The notes under the pieces: model-generated
The model's database searches: none
What the model saw: only the letters and a program-made list of their open reading frames with translations
Told to the model about the DNA's origin: nothing
Part shown: piece by piece, positions 43,438-51,849 of the stretch
Layout of the letters: the number at the start of each line of letters is the position of its first letter
Position numbering within the stretch: position 1 is the first letter of the stretch
Position numbers and translations under genes: made by a program
From: JAVVEZ01 sp032250895
GTDB lineage: Bacteria > Pseudomonadota > Gammaproteobacteria > Pseudomonadales > Pseudohongiellaceae
Assembly: GCA_032250895.1 (NCBI GenBank)
Contig: JAVVEZ010000005.1
Location: 1 to 64,000 of the forward strand
Length of the DNA: 64,000 bases
Direction of reading: 5' to 3'

Positions 43438-44565
43438 CTAATCATCCCGGTATTTTTTTTCCATCAGAAAATCCATGATTATCCCGGAAGGAGATTTTTC
43501 AAACACTGTTTTTTCCCTCAAGTACGTTTCCGGATTTTCCAAAAAGGCGGCTATCCGCACCTCGTCGAATTCCGTCAGGTAGCAGGAAGCATCCAGGCCC
43601 TCCTCCCTCTCGCTTTCCATTCGTAAAATCAGACAGGGCTTCCCCAGATAGGCGCATTCTTCCTGATTGCTGCCACCATCCGAAATAACGTAACGAGCAT
43701 TATGAATAACACGAATAAATTTTGAAAAAGGCATCCTTGGTGACAGTATGACGCCAGCTTTTTCAAGTTTTTGGCGCATTTCCGGGTTGTTCTTCAGTTT
43801 TTCCTCGGTCGGGGGATGCAGTACCAGATAAATCGGCTGTCCCACAGCTGCCAGGCATAGCGTTTCCACGATAATGTCCCAGCGCCTCTTGTCATTCAGA
43901 TTTTCGAAACGATGGATATTGGCCACGACATATGGCTGCCCTGGCAAACCATCGTCGTCGCCATCTTCTCCCAACAGATCCAGGGCGTCATAAAGGGTAT
44001 TGCCGCCACTCCCCAGGATTTCTCCCCTTACTCCGGCATTGCGTAGATTCTGACCCGCCTTGTCGTCCTGGTAGAAATGAACCTTCGCCACCATGGAAAC
44101 GAAGCGCCGGTTGAGCTCCTCAGGAAACGGCCTGAACAGACTTGTCGAACGCAGGCCTGCCTCAACGTGTGCAAGCAACCCTTCTGCCTTCCTGCTCCAC
44201 AAGGCTCCAATTACAGTCGAGAGGGTGTCACCATGAACAACCCAGATAGCACCCTTTTGGGGCCGGATAGAAAGCGTCTTTTCGATCCCGTGCAACAGGA
44301 TTCTCCGCGGCAGCAGAGCCGCCTTGAGAAACCACTGCATGGCACGAAAGGACGTTATCAGATCGGCGCGGGTATTTACCAGCGTCACCGTTTTCGAACG
44401 ATCCAGGCGAAAATCATCCCATTGCTTCCAGAAATTGACAGGACTCTGGCCTGTAAACAGGAAGCGCCAGTTGATGTTCCGGCTGTCCGCCCGCCTAAGC
44501 AAGGGAAACAGTTTGATGAGCTCTCCCGAGGTGCCGGCGCAAAACCAGATAGGATTATCGTTCAT
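43438..44565 (-). CDS. UDP-N-acetylglucosamine 2-epimerase family protein
   Basis: 375-aa GT-B-fold epimerase. Catalytic and UDP-binding residues known for E. coli WecB have counterparts: Asp in VVHGDTLSTV, Glu in HVEAGLRSTS, Glu in RPFPEELNRRF, His in ANIHRFENL, and the UDP-site SDGGSNQEECAYLGKP. The final loop has S-N-Q-E where WecB has S-G-G-x-Q-E, and the overall sequence is divergent, so the substrate may be another UDP-HexNAc. It would supply ManNAc-type precursors for the locus. Confidence 0.82.
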   Translation of the reverse strand: MNDNPIWFCAGTSGELIKLFPLLRRADSRNINWRFLFTGQSPVNFWKQWDDFRLDRSKTVTLVNTRADLITSFRAMQWFLKAALLPRRILLHGIEKTLSIRPQKGAIWVVHGDTLSTVIGALWSRKAEGLLAHVEAGLRSTSLFRPFPEELNRRFVSMVAKVHFYQDDKAGQNLRNAGVRGEILGSGGNTLYDALDLLGEDGDDDGLPGQPYVVANIHRFENLNDKRRWDIIVETLCLAAVGQPIYLVLHPPTEEKLKNNPEMRQKLEKAGVILSPRMPFSKFIRVIHNARYVISDGGSNQEECAYLGKPCLILRMESEREEGLDASCYLTEFDEVRIAAFLENPETYLREKTVFEKSPSGIIMDFLMEKKYRDD

Positions 44566-44613
44566 TTATAAACCAAATAGATATACGGCCTTCATGCCTG
44601 ACGAATGATCCTC

Positions 44614-45714
44614 TCAGATACGTGTTCCGTAGAACTGACTGACGGCATCGCAAACACGGGATATCTCCGCATCCGTCAGTTGAGTATAGGAAGGCAACCA
44701 TAAGCCATCCCTGCCCACTTTTTCCGACACCGGGTACGATCCAGGCTTCTGGTAAGCCTTTTGCTGGTTGATGGGAGAATACATATCCCGGCTTCCCACA
44801 CCCTTCTCTTTCAGGTGACGCTTGAGATTTTCACGATCTTCCACCAGAGCATCAATGAACCAGGGGCAGGTAAACCTGAAGTCATGGTCAAACAAGCGGA
44901 CCTGAGGCGTATCCTTCAGCAGCTTCTGATACAGGGAGGCAATCTCTTTCTTGCGGACTATCCGGTCTCTCAGTTTTTTCATCTGCTCGATGCCGATGCA
45001 GGCCTGAATGTCAGTAAATTTGAAGTTGTATCCAATTTCATCATGGATATCGCTGCCACCACTTTCCCGGCCGAAATCTTTCATCTTGCGAATTCGTGCG
45101 GCCAGACCTTCATCATTGGTGACAAGACACCCACCCTGACCTGTGGAAATAATCTTCGGCGCCGAAAAAGAAAAACTGCCGACATCCCCCGCCAATCCGA
45201 TGTGACGGCCATCCGGGTAATACGAACCCAATGACTGCGCCGCATCTTCAATCAAAAAGAGCCCTTGTTGCTTCGCGAGGGAGGTAAAAGCCTCTATCCC
45301 GGCAAGCGGGAACCTTCCGTTGGCTGAAACCAGCATAATGGCCTTGGTTTTCGGCGTAATCGCCTTTCGGACTTTCTCAATGTCAAGACAAAGCGTAGCA
45401 GCTTCGACATCGACAAAAACCGGTTCTGCACCAAGCATTTTTACTGAATTCGGGGTGGCAATCATCGTGTAGTTGGGAACGATAACCTCATCGCCCGGCC
45501 CAATTCCAGCGACCAGCGCCGCCAGCGTCAGACTGATCGTGCCATTGTTCACGACAACGCATTGCCTGGCTCCGGTAAAATCAGCAAGCATACTTTCAAA
45601 CTGTTCGGTTTTTTTGAATTCCGTGACAAAAACATCAGAGCCCATATAATCATAAAGCGCCGTCTGCTCTTCCACCCCGAACCAGGGGCGCATCTGCATG
45701 ATGAAATCATTCAT
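44614..45714 (-). CDS. DegT/DnrJ/EryC1/StrS-type sugar aminotransferase
   Basis: 366-aa PLP-dependent nucleotide-sugar aminotransferase. Core motifs: RQCVVVNNGTISLTLAL-like start, GPGDEVIVPNYTMIATPNSV, LFLIEDAAQSLGS and the PLP-lysine motif FSFSAPKIISTGQGG (Lys187). The usual H-x-x-G loop is replaced by LVSANGRFPLAGI, as in some GDP-perosamine-synthase-like enzymes. With gmd two genes upstream, amination of GDP-4-keto-6-deoxymannose to GDP-perosamine is a reasonable guess. A different keto-sugar is equally possible. Confidence 0.78.
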   Translation of the reverse strand: MNDFIMQMRPWFGVEEQTALYDYMGSDVFVTEFKKTEQFESMLADFTGARQCVVVNNGTISLTLAALVAGIGPGDEVIVPNYTMIATPNSVKMLGAEPVFVDVEAATLCLDIEKVRKAITPKTKAIMLVSANGRFPLAGIEAFTSLAKQQGLFLIEDAAQSLGSYYPDGRHIGLAGDVGSFSFSAPKIISTGQGGCLVTNDEGLAARIRKMKDFGRESGGSDIHDEIGYNFKFTDIQACIGIEQMKKLRDRIVRKKEIASLYQKLLKDTPQVRLFDHDFRFTCPWFIDALVEDRENLKRHLKEKGVGSRDMYSPINQQKAYQKPGSYPVSEKVGRDGLWLPSYTQLTDAEISRVCDAVSQFYGTRI

Positions 45715-45740
45715 TTATTTTCAATTACACTCAAGTTATG

Positions 45741-46679
45741 TTATGGAGAAATACCCTGGTTATTGCCTGCGACATTCTGCAGGTACCAGGCAACGGTTTC
45801 GCGGGCACCTTCCTCAAATTTTATGGCGGGTCTCCATTGCAGCAATTCCTGGCCTTTTGAACCATCAACAGTCTTGTATGCCGCCCCATCAGGCATGCCA
45901 GGATTAAATCTTGTTTCCCCTTCGTAGCCGACGATATCCCGGATCAAGGCCGCCATGTCTGCAATGGAAATACCTTCAGCCACTCCCACGTTGACAGGAT
46001 CGAGGGCGGCGGGAGCGTCCAGACCTCTTATCAGGGCTTCAGCACCATCATCCACATGCAGCCACTCCCTTACCGGCTTTCCGGTTCCCCACACATCGAC
46101 ATAAGGCTCGCTGTTCATTTTTGCCCGAACGAACTTCATTACCAGTGCGCCGAAGGCGTGGGAACGCTCTTCCTCGAAATGGTCTTCCGGGCCATACATA
46201 TTGGAAAGCACAAGATTCAAAACGTCCATACCAAATTGTCTGGCATAGGCCCAGGACCCGGTGATGAACGCCTTCCTCACGAAACCATACACCTGCACGG
46301 ACTCATGCATGGGGCCATCCCAGATTTCCTCTTCCCTGAACAGGGTTGCTCTTGCCGGGTAGACACAATTGGAAACCGGATTAACGATACGCCTGACCTT
46401 GGAAATTCTGGCCGCCTCGAGAAGGTTAAGGGTTATCTGCAAGTTGTTTTGGAACAGCTCTACTGGATACTTCATCCCAAACTGTATCCCCCCGACAAAT
46501 GAGGCACAATTGATGACATATTCCGGCTTATGCTCCCTGAAGTACTCCACGACCGCTTCTTTTTCCCTGAGATCAAGTCCCATGCTCAGCGAGGTTCCCA
46601 TATGAAGCAACTTTCTTTCATTCAGTTTCCTGCATACTCTCTTTCCCAGAAACCCGGTAGCACCCGTTACCAGTATCAT
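45741..46679 (-). CDS. NAD-dependent epimerase/reductase, GDP-L-fucose-synthase-like
   Basis: 312-aa extended short-chain dehydrogenase. The N-terminal dinucleotide motif is TGATGFLGKRV. The phrases VINCASFVGGIQFGMKYPVE, SNCVYPARATLF, LVLSNMYGPEDHF and WLHVDDGAEAL follow the GDP-L-fucose synthase (Fcl) pattern, and gmd directly upstream (4-base overlap) makes its product the likely substrate. At the catalytic YxxxK position, however, the protein reads Y-G-F-V-R-K, so the lysine is replaced by arginine with a lysine one place later. Activity may be altered, or the family may use this variant. Confidence 0.78.
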   Translation of the reverse strand: MILVTGATGFLGKRVCRKLNERKLLHMGTSLSMGLDLREKEAVVEYFREHKPEYVINCASFVGGIQFGMKYPVELFQNNLQITLNLLEAARISKVRRIVNPVSNCVYPARATLFREEEIWDGPMHESVQVYGFVRKAFITGSWAYARQFGMDVLNLVLSNMYGPEDHFEEERSHAFGALVMKFVRAKMNSEPYVDVWGTGKPVREWLHVDDGAEALIRGLDAPAALDPVNVGVAEGISIADMAALIRDIVGYEGETRFNPGMPDGAAYKTVDGSKGQELLQWRPAIKFEEGARETVAWYLQNVAGNNQGISP

Positions 46680-47716
46680 GTGCTGTCACCGCCGTAGGTT
46701 TCATATTTCAAATCATACGCAACCATTATTTTTACCAGTTCTTTCAAGCTTGTCTTTGGTTTCCAGCCGAGAACCCGTTCGGCCTTGCCGGCGTCTCCGC
46801 ACAGAAAGTCAACCTCCGTCGGCCGATAATATCTGGGGTCGATTCTCACCACCGTTTCCCCATTGGCTGTATTGATGCCGACTTCCTGAACACCCTTGCC
46901 CTTCCATTCGAGACCGATGCCAACCTCCTCGAAGGCCATGTCAACGAACTCTCTTACCGTATGAGCCCTGCCGGTGGCAATGACCAGATCCGCGGGTTGT
47001 TCCTGTTGCAGCATCAGCCACATGGCTTCCACATAATCCTTGGCATACCCCCAGTCACGCACGGCATCGAGGTTGCCCAGCCTCAACTCATTTTGTCTGC
47101 CCTGGGAAATCCTGACGCAGGCCTTGGTAATTTTCTTGGTGACAAAGGTCTCGCCTCTGCGGGGAGACTCATGGTTGAACAGAATGCCATTACAGGCAAA
47201 GAGACCATAGGCCTCCCGATAATTTACCGTTACCCAGTAGGCGTGAAGTTTTGCCGCAGCATAGGGGGATTTAGGATAAAAGGGGGTCTGCTCGTTTTGC
47301 GGCATGGTTTCTGGCAAGCCGCCGAACAATTCAGACGTTGAGGCCTGGTAATACTTCGGTTTTATGCCCATGTCCTTGAGGGCATTGAGCAATCTGATCG
47401 TGCCAACGGCATCGACCTCTGCGGTGTATTCAGGGATCTCGAAGGAAACGGCCACATGAGACTGGGCCCCCAGATTATACACCTCGTCTGGCTCTATCCT
47501 GGCGAGCAGGGAATGCAGATTGCTGGAATCAGTCAGATCTCCGTGGTAAGTGTGGAAGCGGGGATGGTCCATGAGATGATCGATTCTCTGAGTGGTGAAA
47601 ACCGAAGCTCTGCGAATGATGGCGTGTACTTCATAATCTTTTTCCAACAGAAACTCTGCCAGGTATGACCCGTCCTGCCCGCCCACACCGGTTATAAACG
47701 CTTTGGTTCTTTTCAT
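46676..47716 (-). CDS. gmd: GDP-mannose 4,6-dehydratase
   Basis: Converts GDP-mannose to GDP-4-keto-6-deoxymannose, the branch point to GDP-fucose, GDP-rhamnose and GDP-perosamine. Start at the ATG at 47716: it overlaps the stop of the upstream GT2 (ATGA) and gives MKRTKAFITGVGGQDGSYLAEFLL; an open frame 63 codons upstream lies in another gene. Catalytic motifs are STSELFG (Thr/Ser-Glu) and YAAAKLHAYW (YxxxK). Length 346 aa is normal. A second, truncated gmd copy of another subtype lies at 48774-48971. Confidence 0.95.
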   Translation of the reverse strand: MKRTKAFITGVGGQDGSYLAEFLLEKDYEVHAIIRRASVFTTQRIDHLMDHPRFHTYHGDLTDSSNLHSLLARIEPDEVYNLGAQSHVAVSFEIPEYTAEVDAVGTIRLLNALKDMGIKPKYYQASTSELFGGLPETMPQNEQTPFYPKSPYAAAKLHAYWVTVNYREAYGLFACNGILFNHESPRRGETFVTKKITKACVRISQGRQNELRLGNLDAVRDWGYAKDYVEAMWLMLQQEQPADLVIATGRAHTVREFVDMAFEEVGIGLEWKGKGVQEVGINTANGETVVRIDPRYYRPTEVDFLCGDAGKAERVLGWKPKTSLKELVKIMVAYDLKYETYGGDST

Positions 47717-48654
47717 AGATTTACTTTTTCCCTTACGATGTACAAGGGGCGGTTGATCACTTCGGTATGGATATTCCCGATGTACAGCGCCACGAGTCCA
47801 ATGGCCATCAGAACGATCCCCATCAGGAGGGTATTGATCACCACTACAATAGCCAGTGGCGTATAGATGGTTTGTGTCCCAAGCAGGTTCGTGCTCACCA
47901 TCCACAGCAGAATCACGCTGCTGATACTGCTGATCACTATCCCAAGATAACCCGTCAAACGCAGGGGCCAGAGAGAAAAAGCGGTAATGCTGTTGATTGC
48001 CAGCGACCAGAGTTTGCGATAAGAGTAGCCAGCCTCACCGTTTTGCCTGGCGTCCGCCGCAAAGCTGACATAAACCTTGTGAAATCCCAACCAGTCCATG
48101 ATGCCCCGGAACATCCGTTCCCGTTCCGTTGCAAGACAAAACGCCTTGATCACTTTTTTGTCATACAAACGAAAATCTGTGGTGTGCGGCAACATGTCCA
48201 GACCCGATATTTTAGCCATCATCCAGTAGTACACGTGTGAACCTATGCGTCGCAACAGGGGCTGTTTTTCAATGGAGGTGCGAATCGTACCCACAATTTC
48301 AGCACCCTGGCACCACTGATGCACAAGCTGCGGGATCAGTTCCGGAGGATGCTGCAAATCAGAATCCATGCAGATGACGGCATCGGCTACTTCGTTTGCT
48401 GTATGGACTCCAGCAGTAAGAGCTATTTCCTTGCCGAAATTGCGAGACAGGTCGAGCACCTTGACACTGGCATCCTCAGCTGCAAGCTGCTTCAGAACAA
48501 CCAGCGAATTATCGGGGCTGCCATCATTGACAAAAAGGTATTCCCAACAATAGTCCTTGAGTTCGGAGGAAACTTTTTTGAGGCGCTCGTACACCAGTCT
48601 GAGATTGTCTGCCTCGCAATATACCGGAATGACTACTGTTATATTTTGCATCAC
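47713..48654 (-). CDS. Glycosyltransferase family 2, polyprenyl-phosphate sugar type
   Basis: 313-aa protein with a GT-A domain (NITVVIPVYCEADNLRLVYERL; VNDGSPDNS; ICMDSDLQHPPELI with the D-x-D) followed by two C-terminal transmembrane segments (LTGYLGIVISSISSVILLWM and TPLAIVVVINTLLMGIVLMAIG). This architecture is that of GtrB/ArnC-type enzymes that load a sugar onto undecaprenyl phosphate for use by a GT-C transferase. The DUF2079 and 754-aa proteins in the same locus are candidate partners. First intact gene of the leftward operon. Confidence 0.85.
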   Translation of the reverse strand: MMQNITVVIPVYCEADNLRLVYERLKKVSSELKDYCWEYLFVNDGSPDNSLVVLKQLAAEDASVKVLDLSRNFGKEIALTAGVHTANEVADAVICMDSDLQHPPELIPQLVHQWCQGAEIVGTIRTSIEKQPLLRRIGSHVYYWMMAKISGLDMLPHTTDFRLYDKKVIKAFCLATERERMFRGIMDWLGFHKVYVSFAADARQNGEAGYSYRKLWSLAINSITAFSLWPLRLTGYLGIVISSISSVILLWMVSTNLLGTQTIYTPLAIVVVINTLLMGIVLMAIGLVALYIGNIHTEVINRPLYIVREKVNL

Positions 48655-48773
48655 TGCTGTCCTGTAAATCCGAAAAAGAAAAACATCAGTCTCAGCAGGT
48701 TGATATGTGGCTGGAGATCAAGTTTGGCATGCGTGTATGAGTCATTGCCGTAAACCCTGGACAAATTTCAGGC

Positions 48774-48971
48774 CTAAGACACATTTTGCATGCTTTCTGT
48801 CTGCGGTGTTTCCTGAGCCAGGCCATGGATATCGTCGATGCGGCCAGTATTGAAGGACGAGGAGCGCCGTTTTATGCCATGAGCGATGTAAGCCTTCGCC
48901 AGCAGGAAGCGGGCGAAGTAGGCACCGTCCTGCCCGGTAATTCCGGTGATGAGCGCAACTTTATGGGTCAT
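48774..48971 (-). pseudogene. Truncated gmd, N-terminal fragment only
   Basis: The first 48 or so residues are plainly the start of a GDP-mannose 4,6-dehydratase: KVALITGITGQDGAYFARFL and KRRSSSFNTGRIDDIHG. Then the frame runs into 15 unrelated codons and a stop, so about 85% of the protein, with the catalytic residues, is absent. It is of the KRRSSSFNT subtype, unlike the intact gmd 1 kb away (RRASVFTTQRIDH). A ribosome site (AAGGCAGA) precedes the ATG. It is a relic of an earlier locus organisation or a recombination scar. Confidence 0.85.
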
Positions 48972-49294
48972 TCATTCTGCCTTTTTGTCATCTTTGCCAT
49001 CGTCCTGCATCCGTTTACAGAACTCGTTTGTCGTCTTTTCGGGACAACAGCGGTTTTGGCGGCAACTATAATCGCTAATATGCTGTAAATACAAGGTTTT
49101 TACTGGAATAGGGAAGGGGACATCACTCTTTCCCCTTCATCCTTAAAGCCGCTTTTTTTCCATAAAAATGACGCTCTAAGTCTGAATTTTGCCCTTTCTC
49201 AAGATGATTGTTCTATTTTATCAATCGCTTAGCTTGGTCCGACCCCACAGATCTGCCAGCTTGTCAGAGATATGAACAGGCATAAGTGGCCACT
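48972..49294. other. 323-base non-coding interval
   Basis: Lies upstream of the gmd fragment and downstream of the MBL-fold gene. It is A+T-richer than the flanks, contains no convincing frame, and has a TATAAT-like hexamer near 49067 on the plus strand. A promoter for the leftward polysaccharide operon could be here, but I see no JUMPstart/ops element. Confidence 0.4.
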
Positions 49295-50245
49295 TCAATC
49301 CGGTACGTAGGCGAGTTGCAGGCTGCGGTGGGCGTGGTCTAGGAAAGTGGTGGGGTCGCCGAACTCATCGGTGTAGGCATCGAGCAGGCCCATCGCGACG
49401 ATGTCGTCGGGGCCCATGCCCAGGTTGAGTTGTTTGGCCAGTTCCAGATGCAGCAGGGTATACATGGCGCGCATGCGCAGGATGTCGGTGCCACTGATGA
49501 TGGGGCCATGGGCGGGGATGACCACGGTGTCGGCGCTGACGATGGTGCTCAGTTTTTCATAGGCACGCAGCAGGCCGCCCATCCAGGCGCCGTTGCGGAT
49601 GTCGAGAACCGGCCATTGACCTGCTGTCACGGGACCACCGGCAATCAGGGTATCGAGCATCGGAAAATACAGGAAGAGATCGCCATCGGTATGGGCGGCC
49701 GGCAGGTAGCCATAGATGATTTCCTGGCCGGCAAATTTCATGCTGCCCTCACCACGGGTGGTCCGGTTGGGAATGCCGACATCGGCCAGGGGACCGTAAC
49801 GGCCCTCGTAGAGCGCCGACAGCACGGCATTTTTGAGATACATCTGCGACTTCTCGTGGGCAAAGATCACCGCGCCGGTGGCGCCCACGCGCTCGTTGGA
49901 ACCGGTCTGCTCCGGATGCCAGTGGGTGTTGATCAAGGTATGGACGCGGTCCTGCCCGGTGATGTCGAAGACCGCGTTCAGCAAGGCATCCGAGTGCATG
50001 GCCAGACCACCGTCGACCATCAGTGCGCCGTTCTCGCTCATGCCGGGAATGGTGAACACGTTGCAACCGGCACCCTGCAGCACCCAGGCGTAACCCAGGT
50101 CGACGCGGGTGATGTCGGTGGTGGCGGCCTGGGCCGGGGCGGATGACGCGAGGACGCCGCCCAGACTGGTGGCGCCCAGCACCTGGCCTCCGGTGCAGAG
50201 GAAATTTCGTCGGGAAAACCGTTGTCTCATGGTCCCTTGTCTCAT
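49295..50245 (-). CDS. Tat-exported MBL-fold protein with altered metal site
   Basis: 316-aa protein with a twin-arginine signal (FSRRNFLCTGGQVLGATSL) ending near AQAATTD. The metallo-beta-lactamase fold is recognised from the IDTHWHPEQTGSN-type loop (INTHWHPEQTGSN), AAHTDGDLFLYFP and VVIPAHGPIISG. In the canonical H-x-H-x-D-H motif, the last two ligands are replaced (H-W-H-P-E-Q), and the bridging Asp after the LFLYFP strand is not at its usual place (LIAGGPV). So site 1 His ligands remain but site 2 is degraded. Last gene of the secreted cluster, 43 bases after the ankyrin gene. Confidence 0.8.
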   Translation of the reverse strand: MRQGTMRQRFSRRNFLCTGGQVLGATSLGGVLASSAPAQAATTDITRVDLGYAWVLQGAGCNVFTIPGMSENGALMVDGGLAMHSDALLNAVFDITGQDRVHTLINTHWHPEQTGSNERVGATGAVIFAHEKSQMYLKNAVLSALYEGRYGPLADVGIPNRTTRGEGSMKFAGQEIIYGYLPAAHTDGDLFLYFPMLDTLIAGGPVTAGQWPVLDIRNGAWMGGLLRAYEKLSTIVSADTVVIPAHGPIISGTDILRMRAMYTLLHLELAKQLNLGMGPDDIVAMGLLDAYTDEFGDPTTFLDHAHRSLQLAYVPD

Positions 50246-50288
50246 GGTATTAGTGCTCTTGTTTCAAGAAAGATCGCGGATGATGCCC

Positions 50289-51848
50289 TTATTGATGGTC
50301 AAAGGAACCCGGCACCAGGGCCCTGGCCTGGGCCGCCGGATCCAGCGGAAAGATGCTCCACGGGTAATAAAACGGCGGGCCGACATTGGGCCAGAAAGGT
50401 GTTACGTCCAACTCTTCCGTGGCCCCCAGGCCACGCAGCAAATCGGCCAGCCTGGTGTTGGGCGGCTGGCGAGAGCCCAGGAAACCTATGAAGCCGCGGC
50501 CCATCGCGTAATCCAGGGCCGTGAGGCCGTCGACATCCCTGGCATCGATATCGGCACCCGCTGCCACCAGGGCCTCGATGGCCTTGTCATGGCGGGCGCG
50601 CACGGCGTAATGCAGGGGCGTGCCGCCGCGGACGCGCTGCAAGTGGTGGGGCACGGCCCGCACGTTGACATCGGCGCCCGCTGCCACCAGCGCCTTCAAT
50701 CCCTCAACAAGTTGCTCATCCGGGGCGCGGGCCATCATCAGGGCGGAGACCGGGGTCTGCAGGTCGGCCTGTGGCAAATCAGCCTCGGCGCCGTATTGCA
50801 GCAACAGTTTGATGACGTCGGCATCGCCCTTGCTGGCCGCCATGATCAAGGGCGTGGTACCCCGGGACAAGGGTCCACCCCGCGCTCTGGCGGGCCGGAA
50901 GAACAATTGCATGTTCGGATTGGCCCTCTGTTCCAGCAACAGACGGACAACGCTCATGCCATCCGTTTCATTCAGAGGCTCATTGACTTTGTAGCCGACG
51001 TCGTCGCGACTGGCCACGGCGGCAAACAGTGGGGCCTGGCCGAAGATATCCCATTGCTGGACATCGGCGCCGGCCCCGATCAAGCGTCCGGCTATATCCC
51101 AGTTATTGTTCAGGATCGCCAGCAGCAACGGGGAGACACCATCGGGATCGGGTTTGTCCAGGTCCACCTCGTGAGCGATCAGCACGTCCACGCAGGCCTT
51201 GCAGTTCTCGCGTGCGGCATAGAGCAGGGGGGTCAGCCCGCCACGATCCAGCCTCTTGGCACGCCCTTCCGCCGTGACGTGGCTATTGTAATCGCGTATC
51301 GCGGAGCGGGCGTCGACATCGGCGCCGCGCGTGATCAGGTACTCCATCATGGCGGGATGACGGCGCGCCGAGGCCCACATCAACGCAGTCTGCTCGCCCC
51401 AGCCTTCACGGGCATCGATGGTGGCATCATGCGCCACCAGCAGTTTCGCCGCATCCAGATTGCCGGTGCGCGCCACCAGCATCAGCGCCGTCTGGCCTTC
51501 CGGATTCGGGGAGTCAACATCAGCGCCCGCATCCAGCAGCAGCCTCAATAGTTCGATGTTGGCGACTTCGGCGGCAAGCTGCATGGCATTGGCGCCATAG
51601 TCGTTGACGGCGTTGACATCGGCGCCTGCCGCGATCAGCGCCTTGACCTTTTCAAGCTTGCCATCGTAGACAGCCCATTGCAGAGGTGTACTGCCGTCCG
51701 GACCGTGCTCGTTGACGTCCAGGTTCCGGACCACCGCTCCCAGCTTCGATGGCATCTGCAGAGCCTCGAAGTTGTCGGCCAACACCGCAGGCGCAGTGCT
51801 CAGCATCAGTACGGAGATGGTGGCGGTCAACAGTCGTCGTGTCTTCAT
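50289..51848 (-). CDS. Secreted ankyrin-repeat protein
   Basis: 519 aa from the ATG at 51848 (MKTRRLLTATISVLMLSTAP, a clear signal peptide with A-x-A near VLADN); the open frame continues upstream over the neighbour but without a signal. About ten ankyrin repeats follow, with repeated G-x-T-P-L-x-x-A and L-L-x-x-G-A-D-V-N phrases (SLQWAVYDGKLEKVKALI, TALMLVARTGNLDAAKLLV). The C-terminal 60 residues are Pro/Trp-rich (FWPNVGPPFYYPWSIFPLD). Ankyrins mediate protein binding; here presumably periplasmic. One base separates it from the DUF1552 stop. Confidence 0.85.
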   Translation of the reverse strand: MKTRRLLTATISVLMLSTAPAVLADNFEALQMPSKLGAVVRNLDVNEHGPDGSTPLQWAVYDGKLEKVKALIAAGADVNAVNDYGANAMQLAAEVANIELLRLLLDAGADVDSPNPEGQTALMLVARTGNLDAAKLLVAHDATIDAREGWGEQTALMWASARRHPAMMEYLITRGADVDARSAIRDYNSHVTAEGRAKRLDRGGLTPLLYAARENCKACVDVLIAHEVDLDKPDPDGVSPLLLAILNNNWDIAGRLIGAGADVQQWDIFGQAPLFAAVASRDDVGYKVNEPLNETDGMSVVRLLLEQRANPNMQLFFRPARARGGPLSRGTTPLIMAASKGDADVIKLLLQYGAEADLPQADLQTPVSALMMARAPDEQLVEGLKALVAAGADVNVRAVPHHLQRVRGGTPLHYAVRARHDKAIEALVAAGADIDARDVDGLTALDYAMGRGFIGFLGSRQPPNTRLADLLRGLGATEELDVTPFWPNVGPPFYYPWSIFPLDPAAQARALVPGSFDHQ

Positions 51849-51849
51849 G

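Noticed and set aside
47717..47905. 63-codon N-terminal extension of gmd
   Set aside because: It lies within the upstream glycosyltransferase gene, whose stop overlaps the real gmd ATG.
48655..49294. JUMPstart/ops element for the polysaccharide operon
   Set aside because: No GGCGGTAG-type core was found on either strand.
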